64,000 nucleotides of DNA from positions 62,001 to 126,000 of the forward strand of contig NZ_JARUKW010000015.1 of NCBI RefSeq assembly GCF_029688845.1. The letters are read 5' to 3'. Shown one piece after another: positions 9,418 to 17,815 of the stretch; the first letter of the stretch is position 1; every line of letters starts with the position of its first letter. The notes under the pieces are model-generated. The model did not search any database. It was given only the letters and a program-made list of their open reading frames with translations, and had not been told where the DNA came from. The translations under genes were made by a program, and so were the position numbers. Source of the stretch: Natronococcus sp. A-GB1. GTDB taxonomy: Archaea; Halobacteriota; Halobacteria; Halobacteriales; Natrialbaceae.

Positions 9418-11304
9418 TCAGTCGTCGTCGGCACCGACGTCGGCCGCGACGCCGTCGTCACCCTCCTCGAGCGCTCGCAGGTTGTCGTAGCCGATCTTGA
9501 ACAGCGAGATTGCGAGCCAGATGAGAACGGCGATGATGACCAGCTGGGCGACGGCCGACGCCTGTCCGAGCAGTTCGGTCTCCGCCTCGGCGGTCATGCC
9601 GAGTAGTCGCCCGGCGAGGATCTGGTAGAGTCCGACCCAGAGAAGGCCGATCGTCGTGATGAACCCCATCAGCACCATCGGGCCGCCGGTCGAGATCAGC
9701 TGCTTGGACCGGTCCCAGTTCGCGAGCCAGACGGTACCGGTGAGCAGCGCCAGCGACGCTAGCAGCTGGTTCGCGCCGCCGAACAGCGTCCAGAGGTCCT
9801 CCCACCGACCGCTACCGAGCAGGAAGAACGCGACGACGGCGATGATCGACGTGTTGACGTAGCGGCTCGCCGCGTACTCTTCGACCTTCGTCTCCGGCGT
9901 GCCGACGATCTCCTCGACCATGTACCGACCCAGCCGAACGGCCGTGTCCATGCTCGTCAGCAGGAAGCTCGCGAGTACGAGCGCCATAAAGGGCGCGGCG
10001 TACTGGAAGGGGATCCCCAGGGTAGTGAGGATCGCCCCGCCGCCGGTCGCGAAGTTCGGCAACGCGAGTCCGATCCCGCCGTCGGCGGCGGGGATCGCCA
10101 TGACCGCCACGGCACAGAGCGCGACCGCAGCCAGCAGTCCCTCCGCCAGCATGCCGCCGTAGCCGATCAGCTTGGCGTCGCTTTCCTTGTTCAGCTGTTT
10201 CGAGGTCGTCCCCGATGAGACCAGCGAATGGAAGCCGCTGATAGTTCCACACGCGATGGTGAGGAAGAGCAGCGGGAACAGCGGCATCAGCGGGATGAGC
10301 CCCTCGGCCGCGAGGGGACCGCCCTCGCCGAAGAAGCCGTACCAGGCGCCGATCGCGATGTCGAGGTCCAGTTGCGCGCCCGTCTCGGGGTGGACCGCGT
10401 CGGTCCCCATTCCCGTCATGAGCGTACCCACGATGACCGCGAGGAGACCCCCGCCGACTCCAGTGTACAGCAGAAACGACGAGAGGTAGTCGCGAGGCTG
10501 GAGCAACATCCACACCGGTAGGACGCTCGCAGCGCCGCCGTAGACGAGCATCACGAGCACCCAGGCGCCGATGTTGGTACTCTCGAGCAGCGCCGGAATA
10601 AACGCCGGCGCGGAGTCGAGCAGAACGATCGTTCCCTCCGGGTACCCGCCGGCCTCCGCCGGCGGGACGAGCGCGAGCGGGTACTGGATGCCGATCCAGA
10701 CCGACGCGAAGACGCCCGAAACGAAGACGACGGTCCCGACCGAGAACGGGAGCCCGAGCTGGTAGAGCCAGAGCCCGAAGAGGAGCGCGAGCGTGATGTA
10801 GATGATGCTCGCGGTCGCGGCCTGCGGGTAGGCGTCCAGCACGACCCCGATGACGAGCGCGAACACCGCCACCACGAGGATCGTCAGCAGGAACGCGAAC
10901 CACAGCAGCATGTTCTTCCCACGTTCGCCGACGTACTGGCCGATGATGTAGCCGATCGACTTCCCCTCGTGTCGCAGGCTGCTCGACAGCGAGACGAAGT
11001 CGTGGACTGCGCCCATCAGCGGGTTACCGATCGCGACCCACAGCACCGCCGGGACCCACCCCCAAATCAGTGCAGCCGTAATCGGTCCCACGACCGGCGC
11101 GCCGCCTGCGATACTCGAGTAGTGATGCCCCAACAGCACCGGCTTCTTCGCCGGTACGTACTCCTGTCCGTCTCGATACTTGTGTGCTGGCGTCTCTCGA
11201 CTGTCGTCGAGCCCCACGAACTGCGACAGGTACCGCCCGTATACGATGTACGAGGCGGTAAACGTCGTCAGCACCAGTGCCACGATCCAAATTACACCTA
11301 CCAT
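9418..11304 (-). CDS. cstA: Carbon starvation protein CstA family transporter
   Basis: This 628-residue polytopic membrane protein has roughly 15-18 hydrophobic segments. Family features include the early AHKYRDGQEYVPAKK and LLGHHYSSIAGGAPVVGP segments and the later SGFHSLVSSGTTSKQL loop. CstA/BtsT proteins import pyruvate or peptides under carbon limitation. A clear TATA box lies 38-46 bases upstream of the ATG. No operon partner is seen: the next gene, arsA-like, ends 176 bases upstream on the same strand, beyond a hairpin. Confidence 0.92.
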   Translation of the reverse strand: MVGVIWIVALVLTTFTASYIVYGRYLSQFVGLDDSRETPAHKYRDGQEYVPAKKPVLLGHHYSSIAGGAPVVGPITAALIWGWVPAVLWVAIGNPLMGAVHDFVSLSSSLRHEGKSIGYIIGQYVGERGKNMLLWFAFLLTILVVAVFALVIGVVLDAYPQAATASIIYITLALLFGLWLYQLGLPFSVGTVVFVSGVFASVWIGIQYPLALVPPAEAGGYPEGTIVLLDSAPAFIPALLESTNIGAWVLVMLVYGGAASVLPVWMLLQPRDYLSSFLLYTGVGGGLLAVIVGTLMTGMGTDAVHPETGAQLDLDIAIGAWYGFFGEGGPLAAEGLIPLMPLFPLLFLTIACGTISGFHSLVSSGTTSKQLNKESDAKLIGYGGMLAEGLLAAVALCAVAVMAIPAADGGIGLALPNFATGGGAILTTLGIPFQYAAPFMALVLASFLLTSMDTAVRLGRYMVEEIVGTPETKVEEYAASRYVNTSIIAVVAFFLLGSGRWEDLWTLFGGANQLLASLALLTGTVWLANWDRSKQLISTGGPMVLMGFITTIGLLWVGLYQILAGRLLGMTAEAETELLGQASAVAQLVIIAVLIWLAISLFKIGYDNLRALEEGDDGVAADVGADDD

Positions 11305-11341
11305 GGTATCCTTTCTCGAGCGGGTGGTTGCGCGGAGGCAC

Positions 11342-11350
11342 TATAAATAT
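11342..11350 (-). promoter_or_regulatory. TATA box of cstA
   Basis: The + strand text TATAAATAT reads ATATTTATA toward the gene and lies 38-46 bases before the cstA ATG. With an archaeal initiation site about 25 bases downstream, the transcript would have a short 5' leader. Confidence 0.6.
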
Positions 11351-11407
11351 AATTCATTGAGTTCAGATCACGCACAACGACAGCAAATTTCGGCACATTT
11401 GTGAAGG

Positions 11408-11436
11408 ATTTATTCTCCTGAAGGTGAGAAATCCGA
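11408..11436. terminator. Hairpin downstream of the arsA-like operon
   Basis: An imperfect inverted repeat (GGATTT plus CTC pairing with GAG plus AAATCC around a CTGAAGGT-type loop) lies 45-73 bases past the arsA-like stop. It may end that transcript before cstA. Archaeal termination depends mainly on T-tracts, so this is only suggestive. Confidence 0.3.
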
Positions 11437-11480
11437 CACTTGGGTGACGAAACCGGGTCACCGGTCTCCGACAGCAGTGT

Positions 11481-12464
11481 TCACTCGGTTCGCGCCCGCT
11501 CGCCCGCATCCCCGTCGACGGCGATCTCGAGACCGGCCGCGACGTCCTCGAGCAGACTTCCCCGAACCTCCTCGACGCGGGTCTCGATGGTCGCGACTAC
11601 GGGTGCGTCGAGATCGTCTTCGATCCGCTCGAGGCGGTCGCGCTCGGTCGCCACCCGCTGGCGGAGGTAGCGAGCGCCCCGTCCCTCCTCGTGGGATTCG
11701 GGTTCGGGCGTTAGCCGGTTGATCACGAGCCCGCGAACCGGCAGGTTTGCCTCGTCGAGGGTCTCGAGCGAGCGCTCGGTCTCCCGGATCGAGAGCTCGT
11801 CGGGGTTCATCACCAGGTAGAACGCGGCGTTCTCTCGAAGCGTCTCGCCCGCGAACTCGAAGCGCTCCTTGCGCTCTCGCAGTCGGGCGAGGATCGGATC
11901 GCCGTCCATCACTCGCCGCGGCTCCTGGTTGCCGATCGCGGCCTTCTCGTAGAGGTCGATGCTGCGCTCGCGCTTGTGCATCAGCCGTTCGATCCAGCTC
12001 TCGAGCAGCTCCGGCAGGGCCAGGAGCCGCAGCGTCGACCCCGTCGGCGAGGTGTCGAAGACGACCCGATCGTACGGATCGGCCGACCGCATCACGTCGA
12101 CGAACCGGTCGAACAGCGCGGCCTCGTAGGCACCCGGCGTCTGGTGGGCCATCTCGAGCTGGACGTCGACCTCGTTGACCATCGCCGCCGACAGCTGCGA
12201 GTTCAGCTGGCGTTTGAGCCCCTGGAGGTGGTCTTGGACCTCCCGCTCGGGATCGATCTCGAGCGCCGAGAGCCCGTCGTACCCCTCCACGGACCGCGGG
12301 TCGTCGCCAAAGTCCTGATCGAAGACGTCGGCCGTGCTGTGAGCCGGGTCCGTCGAGACGACCAACGTCTCGAGTCCCTCGTCGACGCAGTTCAGCGCGT
12401 ACGCACTCGAGACGGTCGTCTTGCCGACCCCGCCCTTCCCGCCGAAGAAAACGAACTCCGTCAT
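11481..12464 (-). CDS. ArsA/Get3-type P-loop ATPase
   Basis: The 327-residue deviant Walker A ATPase begins FFGGKGGVGKTTVSSAYA. Switch I-like VVSTDPAHSTADVF and switch II-like VVFDTSPTGSTLRLLALP are intact. The usual His of the DTAPTGH motif is Ser here. The fold is that of Get3/TRC40 and ArsA; archaeal members may target tail-anchored proteins or act as metal-linked ATPases, and no arsenic genes are nearby. The start codon overlaps the stop of the upstream 98-residue gene in a TGATG arrangement, so translation of the two is coupled. Confidence 0.88.
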   Translation of the reverse strand: MTEFVFFGGKGGVGKTTVSSAYALNCVDEGLETLVVSTDPAHSTADVFDQDFGDDPRSVEGYDGLSALEIDPEREVQDHLQGLKRQLNSQLSAAMVNEVDVQLEMAHQTPGAYEAALFDRFVDVMRSADPYDRVVFDTSPTGSTLRLLALPELLESWIERLMHKRERSIDLYEKAAIGNQEPRRVMDGDPILARLRERKERFEFAGETLRENAAFYLVMNPDELSIRETERSLETLDEANLPVRGLVINRLTPEPESHEEGRGARYLRQRVATERDRLERIEDDLDAPVVATIETRVEEVRGSLLEDVAAGLEIAVDGDAGERARTE

Positions 12465-12760
12465 CAGAAGTGGTACTGGTGGCCCTTGCGCTCGATCACC
12501 GAGCCCCGATCCCAGAGCCGTCGCTGCCAGGCCTCGTACTCGTCCTCGAGGAAGGGCAGCAGCTCGGCCGTGTAGTACGACACCGGGCTCGGGATGCCGA
12601 AGGCGTCGGGGAAACACGCCAGCATGAACGCGTCCTCCTGGTCCTCGGCCTCGGCCTCGATCTTCTCGTAGGCCGGGTGAGCGATCATCCCGTGATAGAG
12701 CCCGCGGAGCCACTCCTCGAGGATTTCTCGGAACTGCGCGATCCGGTCGGCGAGCGTCAT
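12464..12760 (-). CDS. Hypothetical partner of the ArsA/Get3-like ATPase
   Basis: The 98-residue protein is first in a two-gene operon; its stop overlaps the ATPase start by one base (TGATG). It is predicted to be helical, with DRIAQFREILEEWLRG at the N terminus and a Trp/Tyr-rich middle, and no TM segment or metal motif. Coupled translation with a Get3-like ATPase suggests a physical partner, but I do not recognise the family. The 94-base gap to the divergent cobW gene holds an AT-rich CTAAAAGG element placed about 25 bases before this ATG. Confidence 0.7.
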   Translation of the reverse strand: MTLADRIAQFREILEEWLRGLYHGMIAHPAYEKIEAEAEDQEDAFMLACFPDAFGIPSPVSYYTAELLPFLEDEYEAWQRRLWDRGSVIERKGHQYHF

Positions 12761-12854
12761 TGTCGGTGATCCTCGGGGCTCGAGGCTAAAAGGTGTCGTG
12801 CTCCGGCCGTCCTCGAGCCGACGCACCTTAGTCGCCGAGTTCCAACACACTCGT

Positions 12855-14129
12855 ATGTCAGCGATTCCCGTCACCGTCCTCTCGGGGAGCCTCGGCGCCG
12901 GCAAGACGACGCTGCTCAACCACCTGCTTCGCAACGCCGGCGACCGCGAGCTCGCGGTCCTGGTCAACGACATGGGCGAGGTCAACGTCGACGCCGAACT
13001 CGTCGCCGAGGGGTCGGATCTCGACGCCGGCGGCGTCGCCGAGCTCTCGAACGGCTGCATCTGCTGTGAGCTTCAGGACGACCTCGAGACGGCGGTCGTC
13101 CGTCTGGCCCGCGAGCGCTCGTTCGACCACCTGATCGTCGAGTCCTCGGGGATCTCAGAGCCCGAGCCCGTCGCCCGGCTCTTTACGACGAGTTCGCGGG
13201 TCGCCGCCCGCTACGAGCTCGACGCGCTCGTGACGGTGCTCGACACTCGGCTCTTCCTCGACGCCTTCGCGGGCGAGGACGTCCCCGAACGGCGCGGCGA
13301 TCCCAACGGCGAGGCCGACCGCCCCCTCTCGGACCTGCTGATCGAACAGCTCGAGGTCGCGAACCTCGTCCTGCTCAACAAGGCCGACCTCTGCGAGCCC
13401 GCGAAGCTCGAGGAGGCCGAGGCGCTGGTCCGGGCGCTGCGGCCCGATGCCGAACTGCGCAGAACGGAGTTCAGCGCGATCGATCCCGACGACCTGTTCG
13501 GGGTAGACCTGTTCGATCCCGGCCAGCTGGGAGAGGGCGCGGGGTGGCAGCGGGCACTCGAGGGCGACGAGGGCGAGGGGAACGACGAGAGCGAGAACTC
13601 CGAAACCGACGAGCCCGGCCACGATCACGACGGGCACGGGCACGGACACGGCCACGACGAGGACCACCACGACCACCGTCACCCCGACGAGGTCTACGGC
13701 GTCGACTCGCTGACGTTCCGGGAGCGCCGCCCGGTCCATCCCGAGCGCTTCGCCGCGTTCCTCCGGGAGCTGCCCGAAGACGTCGTCCGATCGAAGGGCG
13801 TCGTGTGGGTCGCCGGCAGCGACGCGAGGGTCGATCTCTCCCAGGCCGGACGATCGGTTCGGGCGACGAGCGACGGTCCCTGGATCGTCGCGCTCTCGGA
13901 GATACAACGCGACCTCTACCGATCGAACCGTCCCGACCTCGAGTGGCACGACGAGTACGGCGATCGCCGGACCGAACTCGTGTTCATCGGGACCGACCTC
14001 GAGGACGAACTGCTGCGCTCGCAGCTCCGGAACTGTCTGGTCACCGACGACGAGTGGGAGCGGGCGGAAGCGCTCGAGAATCCCTTCCCGGACACAGACG
14101 ACGAGCCGGTCGTTCTTCGCGAACCGTAG
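12855..14129 (+). CDS. CobW/COG0523 GTP-dependent metallochaperone
   Basis: The 424-residue G3E GTPase has Walker A GSLGAGKTTLLNHLL, the metal-binding CxCC motif NGCICCEL (about residues 59-66), Walker B-like IVESSGISEPEPVA and the guanine motif LLNKADLC. A His/Asp-rich loop at about residues 256-278 (repeated HDGHGHG and HDEDHHDHRH) precedes the C-terminal CobW_C domain. COG0523 members deliver zinc or cobalt to client enzymes. It is divergent from the ArsA-like operon. The loop suggests zinc or nickel buffering, but no zinc-uptake genes are nearby, so the client is unknown. Confidence 0.9.
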   Translation: MSAIPVTVLSGSLGAGKTTLLNHLLRNAGDRELAVLVNDMGEVNVDAELVAEGSDLDAGGVAELSNGCICCELQDDLETAVVRLARERSFDHLIVESSGISEPEPVARLFTTSSRVAARYELDALVTVLDTRLFLDAFAGEDVPERRGDPNGEADRPLSDLLIEQLEVANLVLLNKADLCEPAKLEEAEALVRALRPDAELRRTEFSAIDPDDLFGVDLFDPGQLGEGAGWQRALEGDEGEGNDESENSETDEPGHDHDGHGHGHGHDEDHHDHRHPDEVYGVDSLTFRERRPVHPERFAAFLRELPEDVVRSKGVVWVAGSDARVDLSQAGRSVRATSDGPWIVALSEIQRDLYRSNRPDLEWHDEYGDRRTELVFIGTDLEDELLRSQLRNCLVTDDEWERAEALENPFPDTDDEPVVLREP

Positions 14130-14156
14130 AACGCGTCGACTCTTGCCTCGAGAACT

Positions 14157-14561
14157 TTAGAACGCGTCGGCCATCGCCTCGAGCGCGCGCTCGAGTTCGC
14201 CCTTTCGCTTCCAGGCGGCGATCCGATCGCCGAACGGTAGCGGGGCCGAAAGCGAGACCGACGATCGAAACTGAATCTCGGTGCCGTCCTCGCGCTCGTC
14301 GAACTCGAGCCACGTCTCCATGTGGTCGAACGGGCCCTGCTCGCCCTCCTGGGTGTAGTAGAGGGCGTCCTCGCGGTATTCGAACCGGAGCGGAAGCCGC
14401 ATGCCGGGCCCGCTGGCGACGACGATCGTCGCGTCGCCCTCGTCGTGAACGTGGTCGACGGTGAAACTCCCCTCGGCCTCGACGATCGCCGGCGGGTCGA
14501 ACCGCGAGGAGAGTTCGACCGCCGTCGCGTCGACCCGCCGAGAGACCGTGACTTCCCGCAT
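14157..14561 (-). CDS. SRPBCC-fold (START-like) protein
   Basis: The 134-residue protein fits the polyketide-cyclase/SRPBCC family: an N-terminal MREVTVSRRVDATA strand-helix, alternating strands containing WLEFDEREDG, and a long C-terminal amphipathic helix KRKGELERALEAMADAF. These proteins bind small hydrophobic ligands or lipids. It has no signal peptide. It is convergent with cobW, with 27 bases between stops, and divergent from a small membrane gene. The ligand is unknown. Confidence 0.7.
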   Translation of the reverse strand: MREVTVSRRVDATAVELSSRFDPPAIVEAEGSFTVDHVHDEGDATIVVASGPGMRLPLRFEYREDALYYTQEGEQGPFDHMETWLEFDEREDGTEIQFRSSVSLSAPLPFGDRIAAWKRKGELERALEAMADAF

Positions 14562-14647
14562 ACCCTGTCGTTCGTCGGAGCCGGCATAAGTGTCGGCCTC
14601 GCCGGCCGACGGAAACGGCTAAGTGAGCCACGTTCGCCTACTCGGGT

Positions 14648-14872
14648 ATGGCCGACCCCGACGCCGACCGGGACGGGTTCCGCGAGGGGCTCGAGTCCTC
14701 CAAGGGCGATCCGCGCGTGCTGCTGGTTCTCAACGCGGTGCTGTCGCTGCTGTTCGGCTGGATGATCGTCGCGGGCGCGGCGGTCATCGGACTGGTCGAG
14801 GTCAGCCTCACGATCGTCGTCGCGGTCGCCGCCGGGCTGTTCGTGCTCACGCTCGTGATGACGCGGCCGTGA
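14648..14872 (+). CDS. Small two-TM membrane protein
   Basis: The 74-residue protein has an acidic 22-residue N-terminal tail and two hydrophobic helices (about residues 24-47 and 50-70). Similar small membrane proteins are frequent orphans in haloarchaeal genomes. No catalytic motif is present. It is convergent with the TMEM175-like gene. Confidence 0.6.
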   Translation: MADPDADRDGFREGLESSKGDPRVLLVLNAVLSLLFGWMIVAGAAVIGLVEVSLTIVVAVAAGLFVLTLVMTRP

Positions 14873-14904
14873 TCGGCCCGTGATAGATCCCGTCGTTTGG
14901 CCCG

Positions 14905-15522
14905 TCAGGGCTCGCGAAATCGATGCACCCACAGCGCCTGTAGCGGAACGATCAGGATCGGCGTTAGAAACGCCGCGGTGAGGCTGACGGCGGCGACGGC
15001 GATCGAGAGGAGAAAGACGGCCGGGCTGATCAGTCCCCGGGTCGCGACGGCACGACCGACCCGCGGCGTGATCTCGTCGATCGTGAACCCGCGACGGTAG
15101 GCGTACCACCAGAGCCCCGTCAGCGAGAGGCCGACGAGCGCGAGGTTACACGCGTACAGCGTCCACGCGAACTGGGTCCCGTAGATTCCGACCAGTTCGG
15201 TCGGGAACGGGATGAACGAGACGAACAGAAGGAAGACGAGGTTACCGTACAGCAGCCCGCGGTCGTGGCGCTCGATCCGCTCGAAGAGGTTGTGGTGAAC
15301 GATCCAGTAGAGGCCGACGACCCCGAACGACAGCAGGTAGCTGAACAGCAGCGTCTCCTGGTCGGCGAGCGCCGCGGGAAGCTCCGTAGCCGCCCGATCC
15401 GCGGGGACGTCGGGGATCTGAAACTGAAGCACCAGCAGCGTCAGCACGATCGCGAACAGCCCGTCGCTCAGTCCGTCGATTCGGTCGGTGTCCTCGCCCT
15501 CGAGGAGACGAACGATCGGCAT
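14905..15522 (-). CDS. TMEM175-family potassium channel-like protein
   Basis: The 205-residue membrane protein has about six hydrophobic segments and the family signature RIDGLSDGLFAIVLTLLVL in the first helix, corresponding to the FSDG-type selectivity motif of prokaryotic TMEM175/DUF1211 channels. Prokaryotic members carry one such repeat and assemble as tetramers conducting K+ or other monovalent cations. I start at the ATG directly before PIVRLLEGEDTDR; an in-frame ATG nine codons upstream (base 15549) is equally possible. Confidence 0.8.
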   Translation of the reverse strand: MPIVRLLEGEDTDRIDGLSDGLFAIVLTLLVLQFQIPDVPADRAATELPAALADQETLLFSYLLSFGVVGLYWIVHHNLFERIERHDRGLLYGNLVFLLFVSFIPFPTELVGIYGTQFAWTLYACNLALVGLSLTGLWWYAYRRGFTIDEITPRVGRAVATRGLISPAVFLLSIAVAAVSLTAAFLTPILIVPLQALWVHRFREP

Positions 15523-15620
15523 ACTCCCGGAGACACCGTGGACGAGCATAACCGATCGTCCCGGACTCGGTGACTGCAACGTGGCCCTCTCTTTAGGCCC
15601 CTCGGGGTGGTGTACACAGC

Positions 15621-16099
15621 ATGCCACGACGGCTTTCTCGAACGAATCTGACGGATACGCTGCTCCGCGACTGCAGACGCCTGCTCCTCTCGGCGCGCGG
15701 CCGATTTTTCACGCGACCGAAACCGCTCGAGCCGGCGCTGCTCGTCTCGCTGTCGTCGTCCGAGGTCGAACGGCTGCTCGGCGAGTGCCACTTCGCGCCG
15801 AACTGGGACATGTCCTTCGCGTACTTCGGGGAGGTGTGCAATCTCCGCCGCGTCGAGTACGTCGCTGACCACCCGAGCGGCTACGAGTGGTGGCAGATCC
15901 ACGTGCGAGGGTATCACCACCCGGAGGGGCTCGAGTTGACGGCGCACTTCGAGACCGATCCGAGCGAGTCCCCGGACGCCCACGTCGACGGGTCGGGATC
16001 GATATCGATCGCGGCCTCGAGGAACTCGAATCCGTCCTCGAGGCGAACGGCGTTCCCTACCGATCGCTCGAGTCTGACGAGGTCGCCGCCCTCGGGTAG
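15621..16099 (+). pseudogene. Frameshifted haloarchaeal hypothetical gene
   Basis: The first 124 codons encode a basic N terminus followed by LVSLSSSEVERLLGECHF and SGYEWWQIHVRGYHHPEG, clearly coding by composition. Near base 15996, at a GGG run, this frame turns into low-quality Ser/Arg sequence, while the frame one base over continues coherently (VGIDIDRGLEELESVL ... SDEVAALG) to a TAG at 16097-16099. Adding one G would give a continuous protein of about 159 residues. It is either a recent null mutation or a homopolymer sequencing error. The function is unknown. Confidence 0.65.
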
Positions 16100-16162
16100 T
16101 TCGACGGGCTCGGCTCGAGCCGACAGGTACTCACGAACCCGGCGACACTGTGGGAACAACGA

Positions 16163-17752
16163 ATGCGGAACGCCCTCCCCGACTACCGGCCCACGAAGCC
16201 CGAGCTCGCCGTCTTCGTCTCGGGGATCACCAGCATGGGCCTCGAGATCCTCGCGGTGCGGATCGTCGCACCGCAGTTCGGCAGCCACATCTACACCGTC
16301 GGCGGGATTCTGACGGTGTTGCTCGCCGCGCTGAGTCTGGGGTACTGGCAGGGCGGCAAGCGGGCGGCGACGGCGACCACCCGGGAGATGTCCTGGCTCA
16401 TGCTCGCAACGGCGGTGTACGTCGCGGTGGTGATCTACGCCAACGACCTGCTGCTCACATACACGGCGACGCTGGCGATCCCGCCCAGATACGCCTCGCT
16501 GCCGGCCGTCATCATCCTCTTCGGCCCGCCGACGTACCTGCTCGGATTCATCAGCCCCTACGCTGCCGAACTCTCCCGAAAACGCGGGATCGGAGAGGCC
16601 TCTGGCCACGTCTACGCGCTCGGCACGATCGGGAGCATCCTCGGTGCCGGCGCGACGACGTTCGTCCTCATCCCCTACCTCAGCATCGCCCAGATCGGCC
16701 TGCTGTTCGGCCTGACGCTGGTCGCGACCGCCCTCACGCTCACGCTGCCGTCGCCCCCGCGGAATCCGACGGTTGCGAGCGTCGTCGTCGTGCTGTTGCT
16801 CGTCACCGCCGCGGGCGGCGGCCCCGTCGACTTCGACCACCGCGGCGACGTCGTCCACGAGAGCCAGACGCCACACCAGCACCTCGAGGTCGTCGACGAC
16901 AACGACGACGTCCGGACGATGTATTTAGACGGCGCCCACCACAGCGCGATGGACCTCGAGGAGCCCGATCGCCACGTCTTCGCCTACACGAGGTACTTCC
17001 ATCTGCCGATGCTCATGGTCGACGACCACGAGGCCGTCGACGACGTCCTCTTCATCGGCGGGGGCGGGTACACCGGTCCCCAGGACTTCGAGGACCGGTA
17101 CGACGTCGACGTCGACGTCGTCGAGATCGACCCCGAGGTGACCGAGGCCGCCGAGGACTACTTCGGCCTCGAGCACGGCGAGACGATGACCAGCCACGCC
17201 GAGGACGGCCGGCAGTTCCTCCAGAGCAACGACGAGGAGTACGACGTGATCGTGCTCGACGCCTACAAACAGGACCAGGTGCCGTTTCACATGACGACCG
17301 AGGAGTTCATGGAGCTCGCGGCCGACCGGCTGAGCGACGACGGCGTCCTGCTGGCGAACGTCGTCTCGGCGCCCAGCGGCTCGGCCTCGGAGTTCTACCG
17401 CGCGGAGCACGCGACGATGGCGGAGGCGTTCCCGGAGGTGTACAGCTTCCGGACCTCCGACGAGGACTCGGTCCAGAACATCCAGCTCGTCGCGACCAAA
17501 GACGACGAGGAACTCTCACAGGACGACCTCGAGGCGCGAAACGACGAGCGCGACCTGGGCGTCGACCTGAGCGGCGAGGTCAACCACTACATGGCCGACC
17601 CCGAGACCGACGACGTTCCCGTCCTCCGCGACGACCGTGCGCCTGTCGACAGCCTGCTCGATCCGATGCTCGGCCAGCGCTACGTCATCGAGGAGACCGA
17701 GGAGTCGGAGCCGACGACGGCGAATCCGACGGTCGCTGCGGAAGCGGGCTAA
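16163..17752 (+). CDS. Membrane-fused spermidine synthase-like protein
   Basis: The 529-residue protein combines about seven TM helices (residues 1-220) with a C-terminal Rossmann methyltransferase/aminopropyltransferase domain. The latter shows VLFIGGGGYTGP, VDVVEIDPEVTEAA (the acidic residue binding decarboxylated or normal SAM), HAEDGRQFL and VIVLDAYKQ. The membrane part has VYALGTIGSILGA typical of fused MFS/spermidine synthase proteins. The in vivo product is unproven; many such fusions may not make spermidine. The ATG lies 63 bases after the frameshifted gene. Confidence 0.82.
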   Translation: MRNALPDYRPTKPELAVFVSGITSMGLEILAVRIVAPQFGSHIYTVGGILTVLLAALSLGYWQGGKRAATATTREMSWLMLATAVYVAVVIYANDLLLTYTATLAIPPRYASLPAVIILFGPPTYLLGFISPYAAELSRKRGIGEASGHVYALGTIGSILGAGATTFVLIPYLSIAQIGLLFGLTLVATALTLTLPSPPRNPTVASVVVVLLLVTAAGGGPVDFDHRGDVVHESQTPHQHLEVVDDNDDVRTMYLDGAHHSAMDLEEPDRHVFAYTRYFHLPMLMVDDHEAVDDVLFIGGGGYTGPQDFEDRYDVDVDVVEIDPEVTEAAEDYFGLEHGETMTSHAEDGRQFLQSNDEEYDVIVLDAYKQDQVPFHMTTEEFMELAADRLSDDGVLLANVVSAPSGSASEFYRAEHATMAEAFPEVYSFRTSDEDSVQNIQLVATKDDEELSQDDLEARNDERDLGVDLSGEVNHYMADPETDDVPVLRDDRAPVDSLLDPMLGQRYVIEETEESEPTTANPTVAAEAG

Positions 17753-17815
17753 GCGAGCGGTCTCGGGGGACGGCAGAACGACGCGGAGTACGGTCCAACC
17801 GAGGACGCGGTCGGC

